Source: FEB-35 sp050263095 (GTDB lineage: Bacteria; Desulfobacterota; Deferrimicrobia; Deferrimicrobiales; Deferrimicrobiaceae). Taken from it: a stretch of DNA of 36,761 nucleotides. The translations under genes were made by a program, and so were the position numbers. The stretch lies in the NCBI GenBank assembly GCA_050263095.1, contig JBLNEW010000065.1, forward strand, positions 1 to 36,761, written 5' to 3'. Below, one piece after another: positions 22,159 to 30,897 of this stretch. The stretch's first letter is position 1. Each line of letters opens with the position of its first letter. Below the pieces are notes generated by a model. That model was given only the letters and a program-made list of their open reading frames with translations, was not told the DNA's origin and made no database searches.

Positions 22159-24747
22159 TCAGCCCTGCTTTTTGAACAGGAATGCCGATCCCGGATCCGC
22201 GTCGATCAGGATGGCGTCGCCCTCGTGGAATTCGCCCTGCAGGATTTTCACCGCAAGGGGGTCCTGGATGTGTTTCTGGATGGCCCGCCGCAGGGGCCTT
22301 GCCCCGTACGCCGGGTCGTAGCCGATTTCGGCAAGCCGTTCACCGGCCTTCCTCGTCAGGGTGACGGTCAGCTTCCGGTCCGCAAGCCGCGTGTTCATCT
22401 CCCGGATCATCAGTTCGACGATTGCGGCAAGCTCCGCCTTCCCCAGCGCATGGAAGAGTATTATTTCATCGAGGCGGTTCAGGAATTCGGGCCGGAATTC
22501 CCGGCGCAGCTCCTCCATCACGCGCTTGCGGATCGCCTCGTCGCCCTTCCCGGCCATCTCGTGGATCCATTGCGACCCTATATTGGAAGTAAGGACGATA
22601 ACCGCGTTCCGGAAGTCGACCGTGCGCCCCTTCCCGTCGGTCAGCCGTCCGTCCTCGAGTATCTGCAGGAGTATGTTGAATACGTCGGGGTGTGCCTTCT
22701 CCACTTCGTCGAACAGGACCACCGTGTAGGGCTTGCGGCGGACCGCCTCGGTCAGCGCTCCTCCTTCCTCGTAGCCCACGTATCCCGGGGGTGCGCCGAT
22801 CATCCGGGCCACAGAGTGCTTCTCCATGTATTCGGACATGTCGAGCCTGGCCATCGAGGATTCGTCGTCGAACAGGAACTGCGCCAGCGCCCGCGCCAGC
22901 TCCGTCTTCCCGACCCCCGTGGGTCCCAGGAACAGGAACGATCCGATCGGGCGGCGCGGGTCCTTCAAACCGGACTTCGCCCGCCGGACGGCGCTGGACA
23001 CCAGCCGGACGGCTTCCTCCTGGCCCACTACGCGCTCGGCAAGGCGCTCCTCCATCTTGAGCAGCTTCTGCACCTCCCCTTCGACGAGCCGGGATACCGG
23101 GATCCCCGTCCAGCGCGAGACGATCTGGGCGATGTCCTCCTCGTCGACCTCTTCCTTGAGGAGCCTGCCCCCTTCCTCCGTGATTGAACCCTCCCGGGAG
23201 AGCGATTCGGCTTCCCGCTGCGCAGCGGGAATGGTCCCGTATTTGAGCTCGGACGCCCTTTCCAGGTTCCCCTCCCGCTCGGCCCGCTGCATCTCGGAAA
23301 TCGCCTTCTCGATGCGCTCCTTTACCTCGCGGCTTTTCGCTATCGATTTCTTCTCTTCCTCCCACCGCGACCGAAGCCGGGCTGCCTGCCGCGAAAGTGA
23401 CGAGAGCTCCTCCTCGATCCGCGACAGGCGCCCCCGGGACGCCGCCTCGGTCTCCTTGGAGAGCGCCTGCCTCTCCATCTCGAGCTGGATCTTCTTCCGC
23501 TCCACTTCGTCGATCACGGTGGGTACGGAGTCGATTTCGATCTTGAGCTTGGATGCCGCCTCGTCCACCAGGTCGATCGCCTTGTCGGGGAGAAAACGGT
23601 CCGTGATATAACGGTGCGAAAGCGTCGCCGCGGCCACCAGCGCCGAGTCCTTGATGCGCACACCGTGATGAACCTCGTATCTTCCTTTAAGCCCCCTCAA
23701 GATCGCGATCGCGTCCTCAACCGAAGGCTCGTCCACCATCACAGGCTGGAACCGCCTCTCCAGCGCTGCGTCCTTCTCGACGTATTTGCGATATTCGTCG
23801 ACCGTCGTCGCGCCGACGCACCGCAGCTCGCCGCGGGCCAGCGCGGGTTTAAGCATGTTGGAGGCGTCCATCGACCCTTCGGCCTTGCCCGCCCCGACCA
23901 GGGTATGCAGCTCGTCGATGAAAAGGATCACGCGCCCCTCGGCGGCGGCGATTTCCTTAAGCACCGCCTTGAGCCGGTCCTCGAACTCCCCGCGGTACTT
24001 CGCCCCGGCGATCAGCGCCCCCATGTCGAGCGAAAGGACCCGCTTGTCCTTCAAGCCTTCCGGAACGTCGCCGGAGACGACGCGCTGGGCCAGCCCTTCC
24101 GCGATCGCCGTCTTGCCGACACCCGGATCGCCGATCAGGACCGGGTTGTTCTTCGTCCTGCGCGAAAGGACCTGGATCACCCGCCGTATCTCGTCGTCCC
24201 GGCCTATGACCGGATCGAGCTTCTCGCGGCGCGCCATCCCGGTCAGGTCGCGGCAGTACTTCTCCAGCGCCCTGTACTTGTCCTCCGGGTTTTCGTCCGT
24301 GATCCGCTGGCTCCCCCTGATCGAGGTCAGGGCCGAAAGGAGAGACTCCCGCGTTATCCCGTGCCTGCGCAGCAGCTCGGCCACCTTTCCCGGCTCCGAT
24401 GCGAACGCCAGGAGAAAGTGCTCGGCGGACAGGTACTCGTCCTTGAAGGCGTCGGCCTCGGCGACGGCCCGGTTGAAGAGAGGCTCCATTCGGTGGGAGA
24501 GCCCCCGGGACACCGCCCCGGAGACCTTCGGGAATGCGTCGAGGAGGGAGTCGGACTCGGCGGAAAGGCGAGCGGCTGGAACGCCTGCCCGGGCAAGCAT
24601 GTCGGCCGCGACGCCGCCCTCCTGCCGAAGCAGCGCGGCGAACAGGTGCTCCGGCTCGACCTGCGCGTGCCCGCTCCCGGAAGCCGTACGGACGGCGTCC
24701 TGAAGCGCCTCCTGGGACTTGACCGTAAGCTTGTCGAGGGAGATCAT
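22159..24747 (-). CDS. clpB: ATP-dependent disaggregase ClpB (Hsp104 family)
   Basis: 862 residues. N-terminal substrate domain with two Clp repeats (from LTVKSQEALQ); first AAA+ ring with GDPGVGKTAIAEGLA, pore loop AKYRGEFEDR and ILFIDELHTLVGAG; a middle coiled-coil domain from about residue 400 to 530, rich in Glu, Arg and Ser, which is the ClpB-specific docking site for DnaK; second ring with GPTGVGKTELARAL, pore loop GYVGYEEGG and TVVLFDEVEKAHPDVF. There is no IGF/LGF loop, so it should not feed ClpP. It works with DnaK/DnaJ, encoded upstream in the same run, to recover aggregated proteins. ATG at 24747 is seven bases after the DegP-like stop. Confidence 0.97.
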   Translation of the reverse strand: MISLDKLTVKSQEALQDAVRTASGSGHAQVEPEHLFAALLRQEGGVAADMLARAGVPAARLSAESDSLLDAFPKVSGAVSRGLSHRMEPLFNRAVAEADAFKDEYLSAEHFLLAFASEPGKVAELLRRHGITRESLLSALTSIRGSQRITDENPEDKYRALEKYCRDLTGMARREKLDPVIGRDDEIRRVIQVLSRRTKNNPVLIGDPGVGKTAIAEGLAQRVVSGDVPEGLKDKRVLSLDMGALIAGAKYRGEFEDRLKAVLKEIAAAEGRVILFIDELHTLVGAGKAEGSMDASNMLKPALARGELRCVGATTVDEYRKYVEKDAALERRFQPVMVDEPSVEDAIAILRGLKGRYEVHHGVRIKDSALVAAATLSHRYITDRFLPDKAIDLVDEAASKLKIEIDSVPTVIDEVERKKIQLEMERQALSKETEAASRGRLSRIEEELSSLSRQAARLRSRWEEEKKSIAKSREVKERIEKAISEMQRAEREGNLERASELKYGTIPAAQREAESLSREGSITEEGGRLLKEEVDEEDIAQIVSRWTGIPVSRLVEGEVQKLLKMEERLAERVVGQEEAVRLVSSAVRRAKSGLKDPRRPIGSFLFLGPTGVGKTELARALAQFLFDDESSMARLDMSEYMEKHSVARMIGAPPGYVGYEEGGALTEAVRRKPYTVVLFDEVEKAHPDVFNILLQILEDGRLTDGKGRTVDFRNAVIVLTSNIGSQWIHEMAGKGDEAIRKRVMEELRREFRPEFLNRLDEIILFHALGKAELAAIVELMIREMNTRLADRKLTVTLTRKAGERLAEIGYDPAYGARPLRRAIQKHIQDPLAVKILQGEFHEGDAILIDADPGSAFLFKKQG

Positions 24748-24754
24748 CTTTCGC

Positions 24755-26215
24755 TTACTTGTTCTTCACCGCCAGGAAGATGCGCGCATCGCCCCGCTCG
24801 ACCAGAAACAGGACGGTCTTCTCGTCCTTGACCTTATTCAGCATCTTCTGGAACTCGGCGGCGTTCGCGATCGCCTGCCGGTTTATCTGCCGGATCACGT
24901 CCCCCTCCTGGAATCCCGCGCCGTCCGAGGGGCTGCCGGGATCCACCGAGGTGACGATCACTCCCTTGCGGTTTTCGATGTCGAGGTGCTTCGCGATTTC
25001 GGGCGTGAGTTCCTGGACCGTAAGCCCCAGCCCCTTCGTTAGATCGGGCGACCCCGCCCGCCTGACCGGCGCCGCTTCCATTTCGCCTATGGTCACGGAA
25101 ATGGCCTTCTCCTTGCCTTCCCGGATCACCTTGACTTCGACTTTCCTGCCGGGCTTCACGGTCGCCACGACCTGCGGGAGCTCGTGCTCGTCGTTGACGT
25201 CCTTTCCGTCGAACTTGACGATCACGTCACCGGACTTGATCCCCGCCTTTTCGGCCGGCCCGTCCTTGGTCACGTCCGCCACCAGCGCCCCCTTCTTTCC
25301 GGGGACGGCAAGGGATTCCGCCATGTCCGGCGTGAGCCGCTGTATGTAGACGCCAAGCCAACCGCGCGTGACCTTGCCCTTCTCTTTCAGCTGCCCGAGG
25401 ACCGATTTCGCGAGGTGTATCGGGGTGGCGAAGCCGATCCCCTGCCCTCCCTGGATGATCGCGGTATTGATCCCCACGACCTCGCCTTTAAGGTTGAAGA
25501 GGGGGCCGCCGGAGTTCCCGGGGTTTATCGAAGCGTCGGTCTGTATGAAGTCGTCATAGGGGCCGGAGCCGATGATCCGCCCCTTCGCGCTCACTATGCC
25601 AGTCGTGACGGTGTGGCCGAGCCCGAAGGGGTTCCCGATCGCCAGGACCCACTCCCCGATCTCCAGCCTCTCCGAATCGCCCAGGTTGACGAACGGAAGA
25701 TTCTTGCCGGCCTTTATCTTGATGAGCGCGATGTCGGTCTTGGGATCGGTCCCCACCACCTCGGCCTTGAACTCCTCCTTGTCGAGCAAAGTCACGGAGA
25801 TCTCGTCGGCCTTCTCCACGACGTGGTTGTTGGTGAGGATGTACCCGTCCGCCGAGACGATGAAGCCCGAGCCCAGGCTCTTGCGCTTCTGCTCCCTGGG
25901 CATGTTGCCGAAGAAGTTGTTCCAGAAATCGTCGAACGGGTCCTGCTGTCCGAACGGCGAGCGCATGCGCGGGCGGTTGAACCGGACCACCTGCGTCGTG
26001 CTTATGTTGACTACGGCGGGGGAGACCCCCTTGAACAGGGCCGGGATATCCACAGGGAGCATCCGGCCGGCGGGGGACACCGCCTCGGCCGGAGCCTTGT
26101 CCTTGCCTCCCAGAAACGCGCTGCTGATCGGCGACAGGTTGAACGCCGCCGATATCACCAGCCCTGCCGCCACCGCCGCCAGCAATAGAACCGCGACCTT
26201 GCTCTTCCGGATCAC
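24755..26215 (-). CDS. degP: periplasmic serine protease/chaperone of the DegP/DegQ (Do) family
   Basis: 486 residues. N-terminal hydrophobic signal or anchor at about 7-25, trypsin-like domain with catalytic His131 (NNHVV), Asp161 (TDIALIK) and Ser235 (NPGNSGGP), then two PDZ domains at roughly 265-360 and 385-480. The loop before the protease core is short, more DegQ-like. It degrades or holds misfolded periplasmic proteins. GTG at 26215 overlaps the DUF1844 stop by four bases (GTGA), so the two are translationally coupled. Its place among cytosolic chaperones links envelope and cytoplasmic quality control in one unit. Confidence 0.95.
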   Translation of the reverse strand: MIRKSKVAVLLLAAVAAGLVISAAFNLSPISSAFLGGKDKAPAEAVSPAGRMLPVDIPALFKGVSPAVVNISTTQVVRFNRPRMRSPFGQQDPFDDFWNNFFGNMPREQKRKSLGSGFIVSADGYILTNNHVVEKADEISVTLLDKEEFKAEVVGTDPKTDIALIKIKAGKNLPFVNLGDSERLEIGEWVLAIGNPFGLGHTVTTGIVSAKGRIIGSGPYDDFIQTDASINPGNSGGPLFNLKGEVVGINTAIIQGGQGIGFATPIHLAKSVLGQLKEKGKVTRGWLGVYIQRLTPDMAESLAVPGKKGALVADVTKDGPAEKAGIKSGDVIVKFDGKDVNDEHELPQVVATVKPGRKVEVKVIREGKEKAISVTIGEMEAAPVRRAGSPDLTKGLGLTVQELTPEIAKHLDIENRKGVIVTSVDPGSPSDGAGFQEGDVIRQINRQAIANAAEFQKMLNKVKDEKTVLFLVERGDARIFLAVKNK

Positions 26216-26661
26216 TTTTCCTTACCTCCCGCGCCCTGCCCGGCGTTCATCGCCGCGAGATACGCCATCCGCAGATGGTAGAGCCCCTCTCCCAGCACCT
26301 CGCTTTCCTCCGACGTGAGGTTCCCCTTCGTCTTTTCGAGGAGGATCGCGAGGATGTCGATCGAGTCCTTGGCGGCCGGCAGGTTGAGCGGGGGACGCTT
26401 GCCGTCCGGCGTCTGGATCATCCCCAGGTGCGCCATCGCTCCGAACTGAAGCGTTCCCACGAGGTCAAGGAACGTCGGGCCTCCGATCGCGGAAGATTCC
26501 CCGGCAGGGGTTTTCTTACCTTCGACACTCCCGGGCGCCGGACGGTTCCCGGTTCCTTCCGGCGGCGCCGGCGCCGGAGGCGCGGCGGGCTTTTCCCGCT
26601 CCTCGTCCGCCATCCCCCGCTTGTCCACTACCTTGAACCCCTTGGGCTCCTGTTCGGACAT
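26212..26661 (-). CDS. DUF1844 domain protein
   Basis: 149 residues of unknown function. Residues 1-60 are Pro/Ala/Glu-rich and probably disordered. The DUF1844 domain follows: PTFLDLVGTLQFGAMAHLG, NLPAAKDSIDILAILLEKTKGNL and LGEGLYHLRMAYLAAM, all helical. ATG begins immediately after the Clp-like gene's TGA and the 3' end overlaps the DegP-like gene, so it is embedded in the protease/chaperone run. An accessory role for one of these partners is an inference from position only. Confidence 0.85.
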   Translation of the reverse strand: MSEQEPKGFKVVDKRGMADEEREKPAAPPAPAPPEGTGNRPAPGSVEGKKTPAGESSAIGGPTFLDLVGTLQFGAMAHLGMIQTPDGKRPPLNLPAAKDSIDILAILLEKTKGNLTSEESEVLGEGLYHLRMAYLAAMNAGQGAGGKEK

Positions 26662-28932
26662 TCAGACGGACACCTTATGAGTGATGACCGCCACTTCCCC
26701 GCCGATCTCCTCGACGAAGAAACGGTCGGATTCCTTCCAGCGCAGGGTGATCGGCATCTTCACCTTCTCGTCGATGAACCGCTTGAGGAACCGCGCGCCG
26801 TACTTAAGGCTGAATCCGGCCCTCGCCAGCGCCGACATCGCGGAGTCGCTCACCTCCACGGTCTTGCCGTGTCCGGCCATCGTGGCCATGATCCGTCCGA
26901 TGTACAGCGAGGCGATCGCCTTTACCTCGTCGACGGAGAGGGGCGAAAAGACGATGACGTCGTCCAGCCGGTTTATGAACTCGGGCGTGAACCGGTTTTC
27001 GACGGCCCGCAGCACGCTCTTCTTCACAGGATCGAAGTCCTCGGGGCCGTGGGCGAACCCCAGCGGCCTCGTGAGCTTCGAAAGCTCCTCGGCCCCAAGG
27101 TTGCTCGTCATGATGATGATCGTGTCCGAGAAGTAGACCTTCTTCCCCCTGCCGTCGGTCAGCCACCCCTCGTCGAACACCTGGAGGAAGAGGCTGTGTA
27201 CGTACGGGTCGGCCTTCTCTATCTCGTCGAGCAGAACCACCGTGTAGGGGTTGTCCCGCACCTGGTTCGTGAGGATCCCGCCGCGCTCGGAGCCGACGAT
27301 CCCCCGCGGCATCCCGATCAGTTTGTCGACGGCGAGCGTCCCGTCCCTGTACTCGGACATGTCGACCCTGACCATGTGGCGCTCGTCCCCGAAGAGGTAC
27401 TCCGCCAGCGCCTTGGCCATCTCGGTCTTCCCGACGCCGGTGGGGCCGAGGAACAGCAGCACGCCGTCCGGCCGGTAAACGTTCGGCTTGAGCGGCCCCT
27501 TGTTGAGCCGCAGGGCCTTGGCCACGGCCGCGATCGCCTCCTTCTGCCCGACCACCCGAAGCGAGAGCTTCTCTTCTATGTCCGCGAAGCGGTCTATTAC
27601 GTCCCGCTTCACGATGTCTACGGGCGTTTTCGTCTCCGCCGAAATCACGTCGAGGACGTCCATCGCCGAGACGGTCTTCTCCTCGTCGCCGCGTATCTCC
27701 ACGCGGACGCACGCCGTGTCTATCCAGTTGATGACCTTGTCGGGCAGCCTGAGGGACCGGGCGTAACGGTCCGACATGGAAAGCGCGAGATCGATCGCGT
27801 TGTCCTCGATCGACACGCCGTAGTTGGCCTCGAGCCTCGGCTTGAGGCCGAAGAGGATCTCCCGGGTCTCGTCGATCGACGGCTCCTCTATCTTGACCAC
27901 GCGGAACCGCCTGGAGAGCGCCTCGTCCTCCTGGATGATCTCCTTGTACTCGGTTACGGTCGTGGCGCCTATGATCTGCACCTCGCCGCGTGCCAGGCTC
28001 GACTTGAAGATGTTGGCGGCGTCGGACGGGACCCCCATGGCCGATCCCGCGCCGATGAGCGTGTGGGCTTCGTCTATGAACAGGATTATGTTCCGGCGCT
28101 CCTTCACCTCGGCGATCACCTTCTCGATCCGGTCCTCGAACATCCCCCGGAAGACGGTCCCCGCCACGACCGTGTTCATCTGCAGGTTGACGATCTGGTT
28201 CTCCCTCAGCCGCTCCGGGATCCGGTGCGGCTCGTACTCCAGGCGCATCGCCAGCCCTTCCGCAACGGCGGTCTTTCCGACTCCGGGATCGCCGATTATC
28301 ATTACGGAATTGCTGCGGTCCTTGTGGCACAGGTACTCGACGATCTGGTCGATTTCCCGCTCCCGCCCGATGATCGGCGGGATCTTGCCTTCCCTGGCAA
28401 GCAGGTTCAGGTTCACCCCGAACGCCCGCAGGTTCGCCGGCAGCTCGTAGCGCTTCCGGAACTCCTCGACCTTCTCCTCGCGGCTGCGAAGCTGCGACGA
28501 GAAACGGGACAGCGCAAGGGCCGGGTCCACCCCGTAGCTCTTCAGGATCCTCGCCGGGATCGAATGGACTTCGTGGAAAATGCCCAGGAACAGGTCCTCG
28601 GCCTCGATCTGGGTGCGCCGGTTCCTTTGCGCGGTCTCCCACGCGACGCGGAACACCTGCTTGGTTGCCGGCGGGACCTTGAGCCCGACGCCCAGGTACT
28701 GGCGGGAAATGTTCAGGTGCTCGTTCACCGAGTAGAGAACCGCCTCCACGTTCAGCCCTATCGCCGACATGAGCTCCCTGAACAGCGGCTTCTCCTGCTC
28801 GGCGAAGGCGATGAACAGATGCTCGAGCCCGAGGTAATAATGATGCCGGCGCTGCGACTCCTCGATGGAGGCGTTCAGCACACGCTGGCCCGACTCGGAG
28901 AGCTTCTCACGGTAGAACGAGATTTCCATCAT
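26662..28932 (-). CDS. ClpA-like double-AAA+ unfoldase with altered pore loops
   Basis: 756 residues, close to ClpA length. N-terminal Clp domain (ISFYREKLSESGQRVLNAS), first ring with GDPGVGKTAVAEGLA and IILFIDEAHTLIGAG, no middle coiled coil, second ring with GPTGVGKTEMAKALAEYLFG and VVLLDEIEKADPYV, and C-terminal GARFLKRFID sensor 2. A loop TRPLGFAHGPED lies where ClpA and ClpX carry the IGL/IGF tripeptide that docks on ClpP, so protease binding is possible. Pore loops are unusual: first ring VFRG for KYRG and second ring GIVG for the nearly universal GYVG. ATG at 28932 was chosen by the N-domain; an adjoining ATG is at 28929. No ClpP or ClpS gene is in the window. It is neither ClpB nor a standard ClpC. 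Confidence 0.9.
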   Translation of the reverse strand: MMEISFYREKLSESGQRVLNASIEESQRRHHYYLGLEHLFIAFAEQEKPLFRELMSAIGLNVEAVLYSVNEHLNISRQYLGVGLKVPPATKQVFRVAWETAQRNRRTQIEAEDLFLGIFHEVHSIPARILKSYGVDPALALSRFSSQLRSREEKVEEFRKRYELPANLRAFGVNLNLLAREGKIPPIIGREREIDQIVEYLCHKDRSNSVMIIGDPGVGKTAVAEGLAMRLEYEPHRIPERLRENQIVNLQMNTVVAGTVFRGMFEDRIEKVIAEVKERRNIILFIDEAHTLIGAGSAMGVPSDAANIFKSSLARGEVQIIGATTVTEYKEIIQEDEALSRRFRVVKIEEPSIDETREILFGLKPRLEANYGVSIEDNAIDLALSMSDRYARSLRLPDKVINWIDTACVRVEIRGDEEKTVSAMDVLDVISAETKTPVDIVKRDVIDRFADIEEKLSLRVVGQKEAIAAVAKALRLNKGPLKPNVYRPDGVLLFLGPTGVGKTEMAKALAEYLFGDERHMVRVDMSEYRDGTLAVDKLIGMPRGIVGSERGGILTNQVRDNPYTVVLLDEIEKADPYVHSLFLQVFDEGWLTDGRGKKVYFSDTIIIMTSNLGAEELSKLTRPLGFAHGPEDFDPVKKSVLRAVENRFTPEFINRLDDVIVFSPLSVDEVKAIASLYIGRIMATMAGHGKTVEVSDSAMSALARAGFSLKYGARFLKRFIDEKVKMPITLRWKESDRFFVEEIGGEVAVITHKVSV

Positions 28933-28960
28933 AAGCCTGCGGTTCTCCCCTCTGGCTTCC

Positions 28961-29821
28961 TTACCTGGTCGCCGCCGCGGCCATCGAACGCAGACGCTCG
29001 ATCCGCTTCTCCACGGGAGGATGGGTGCTGAACAGCGAAAGCATCCCGCGGCCCGTAAGCGGGCTGACGATGAACATGTGTGCGGTGGCAGGCGAGGCTT
29101 GCATGGGCACCTCGCGCGAAATCCCCGAGATCTTCTCCAGCGCCCTGGCCAGCGACAACGGCTTGCCGCAGAATCGGGCGCCGGTCTCGTCGGCGAGGTA
29201 TTCCCTGGAGCGGGACACCGCCATCTGGACGAGCATCGCTCCGATCGGCGCAACTATCGCCATGAAAAGGAGGCCTAAAATCCCGCCGTTATCGTCGTCC
29301 CGGTCGCGCCCGCCGCCCCCGAAGATCGCCGCGAACTGGGCGAACCTGGCGAGCATCATCACGGCGCCGGCCAGCGTCGCCGCAATCGTCCCGACGAGGA
29401 TGTCCCTGTTGCGCACGTGTGCCAACTCGTGCGCCAGCACCCCCTCGAGCTCGTCCGGGGACAGCATCCGCAGGATGCCTTCCGTCACCGCGACGGCCGC
29501 ATGCTCCGGATTGCGCCCGGTCGCAAAGGCGTTGGGAGAATCGTTCGGGATGACGTATACCTTCGGCATCGGGAGTTTCGCCGAAAGCGAGAGCCGCCGC
29601 ACGACGCCGTGCAGCTGCGGGGCTTCGGCCTCGGTGACTTCCTTGGCGCCGTACATCCTGAGGACGATCTTGTCGGAGAACCAGTAGGCTCCGAAATTCA
29701 TCAGCACGGCCAGGCCGAAGGCCATTACCATGCCGTTGCGGCCCCCCATGGCATCCCCGATGAGGAGGAACAGCGCGGTCAGCGCCGCAAGCAGCAATCC
29801 GGTCTTAAGCGTGTTGCTCAT
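28961..29821 (-). CDS. htpX: membrane zinc metalloprotease HtpX (M48)
   Basis: 286 residues. Two N-terminal transmembrane helices (about 7-23 and 30-47), zinc site HELAH at 131-135, a further hydrophobic hairpin at about 143-200 and the third ligand in SREYLADETGA. HtpX degrades misfolded membrane proteins in the cytoplasmic membrane, with its active site on the cytosolic side. ATG at 29821 follows AAAAGGAGAGAG. It lies 28 bases before the Clp-like gene. Confidence 0.96.
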   Translation of the reverse strand: MSNTLKTGLLLAALTALFLLIGDAMGGRNGMVMAFGLAVLMNFGAYWFSDKIVLRMYGAKEVTEAEAPQLHGVVRRLSLSAKLPMPKVYVIPNDSPNAFATGRNPEHAAVAVTEGILRMLSPDELEGVLAHELAHVRNRDILVGTIAATLAGAVMMLARFAQFAAIFGGGGRDRDDDNGGILGLLFMAIVAPIGAMLVQMAVSRSREYLADETGARFCGKPLSLARALEKISGISREVPMQASPATAHMFIVSPLTGRGMLSLFSTHPPVEKRIERLRSMAAAATR

Positions 29822-29885
29822 CGTTCGGCTCTCTCCTTTTCAGCTTATATGTGTATATGAAGCGCGCCATGCAGGTATCGATTCC

Positions 29886-29891
29886 ATTATA
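29886..29891 (-). promoter_or_regulatory. isolated TATAAT box upstream of htpX
   Basis: Perfect TATAAT just after the dnaJ-like stop, but the minus 35 position is GGGGCG. About 20-40 bases downstream, before the htpX ribosome-binding site, there is an AT-rich ATAT-ACAC-ATAT dyad near 29847-29858. It could be a weak internal, activator-dependent promoter. Confidence 0.3.
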
Positions 29892-29897
29892 GACAAT

Positions 29898-30893
29898 TCA
29901 GTTCCAGCCGCCCCTCAAATTCGGGTCCTCGAACGCCGCTATCTTCTCCACGGCCTTGAGAAACTCCTCCGAGCGGGACCCGGGAACCGCCACGTGCAGA
30001 ATTACGTACTGGTCTCCACGAGAAGTCGTCCCGGGAGCTGGAACTCCCTTTCCCCGGAGGCGGAGCTTCCGTCCGCTGGATGACCCCGGCGGTATCGACA
30101 TCATGACCGGCCCGTCTATCGTCGGGATCGAAATCTTCGCCCCCTTTACCGCCTCGGAATAGTGGATGGGGACGTCGAGGAGAATGTCGTTCCCCTCCCG
30201 CCGGAAATACGGGTGGGGGATCATCCTGAGCGTTATGACGAGGTCCCCGCTCCCGCCCGGCGACGTCTCCTCCCCTTTCCCGGCCGCGCGGATCTTGGAG
30301 CCGTCCTGGGCCCCGGCCGGAATCTTCACCTTGATCGTTTCCTCCTGCCGAGCGGCGCCCGTGCCGAGGCACTGCGGGCACCCCTTGCGGCCCGAGCGGC
30401 CGGTGCCGCCGCAGGATGCGCAGGCGCGGGGGCGCAGGTATCGTATTTCACGGACTGTCCCCTGCGCCATGTCCAGGAACTCGACCCCTAGCTCCACGTG
30501 GATATCCCGCCCCTGCACTCCCTGGGTGAAACCTCCCCGCCCTCCGCGGAGAAGGTCGCCGAAGACCTCGTCGAAATCGACGGTCTCGGTGCGATACACC
30601 CGGCCGCCCGGCTCGAATCCGAAACCGCCCGGCCACCCCGAAGGCCCCCCCTGACGGAATCCCCCGGCGAACGCCCCGCTGCGGATCGCGTCGTACTCCT
30701 CCCGCTTTTTCCGGTCGCTCAAGACGCCGTTGGCCTCGTTGATCTCCTTGAAACGGGCTTCGGCCGCCTTGTTCCCCGGATTCACGTCGGGATGGAACTT
30801 CTTCGCCAGCCGCCTGAACGCCTTCTTGATGTCCTCTTCCTTGGCGTTTTCCGGCACCCCGAGCGTTTCGTAATAGTTTTTCTTCGGGTCCAT
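29898..30893 (-). CDS. dnaJ: DnaJ/CbpA-like co-chaperone with a single zinc centre
   Basis: 331 residues. J domain at 1-72 with HPD at 34-36, Gly/Phe-rich region at about 73-125, then client-binding domains and a C-terminal GGDQY-type region. Standard DnaJ has four CxxCxGxG repeats forming two zinc centres; here only two are seen, CASCGGTG at 158-165 and CPQCLGTG at 172-179, enough for one zinc. CbpA-type proteins have none, so this is an intermediate form. It should stimulate the ATPase of the DnaK encoded just upstream. Start ATG 30893 lies five bases after the hsp20 stop. Confidence 0.92.
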   Translation of the reverse strand: MDPKKNYYETLGVPENAKEEDIKKAFRRLAKKFHPDVNPGNKAAEARFKEINEANGVLSDRKKREEYDAIRSGAFAGGFRQGGPSGWPGGFGFEPGGRVYRTETVDFDEVFGDLLRGGRGGFTQGVQGRDIHVELGVEFLDMAQGTVREIRYLRPRACASCGGTGRSGRKGCPQCLGTGAARQEETIKVKIPAGAQDGSKIRAAGKGEETSPGGSGDLVITLRMIPHPYFRREGNDILLDVPIHYSEAVKGAKISIPTIDGPVMMSIPPGSSSGRKLRLRGKGVPAPGTTSRGDQYVILHVAVPGSRSEEFLKAVEKIAAFEDPNLRGGWN

Positions 30894-30897
30894 CTCC

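Noticed and set aside
26275..29031. 918-codon plus-strand open frame opposite the ClpA-like gene
   Set aside because: Shadow of a real AAA+ gene; His/Asp/Arg/Val-rich translation typical of the complement of GC-rich coding sequence.
29860..29880. Sigma-54-like TGGAAT...TGCAT upstream of htpX
   Set aside because: The spacing between the GG and GC pairs is one base too long and the minus 24 half is poor.
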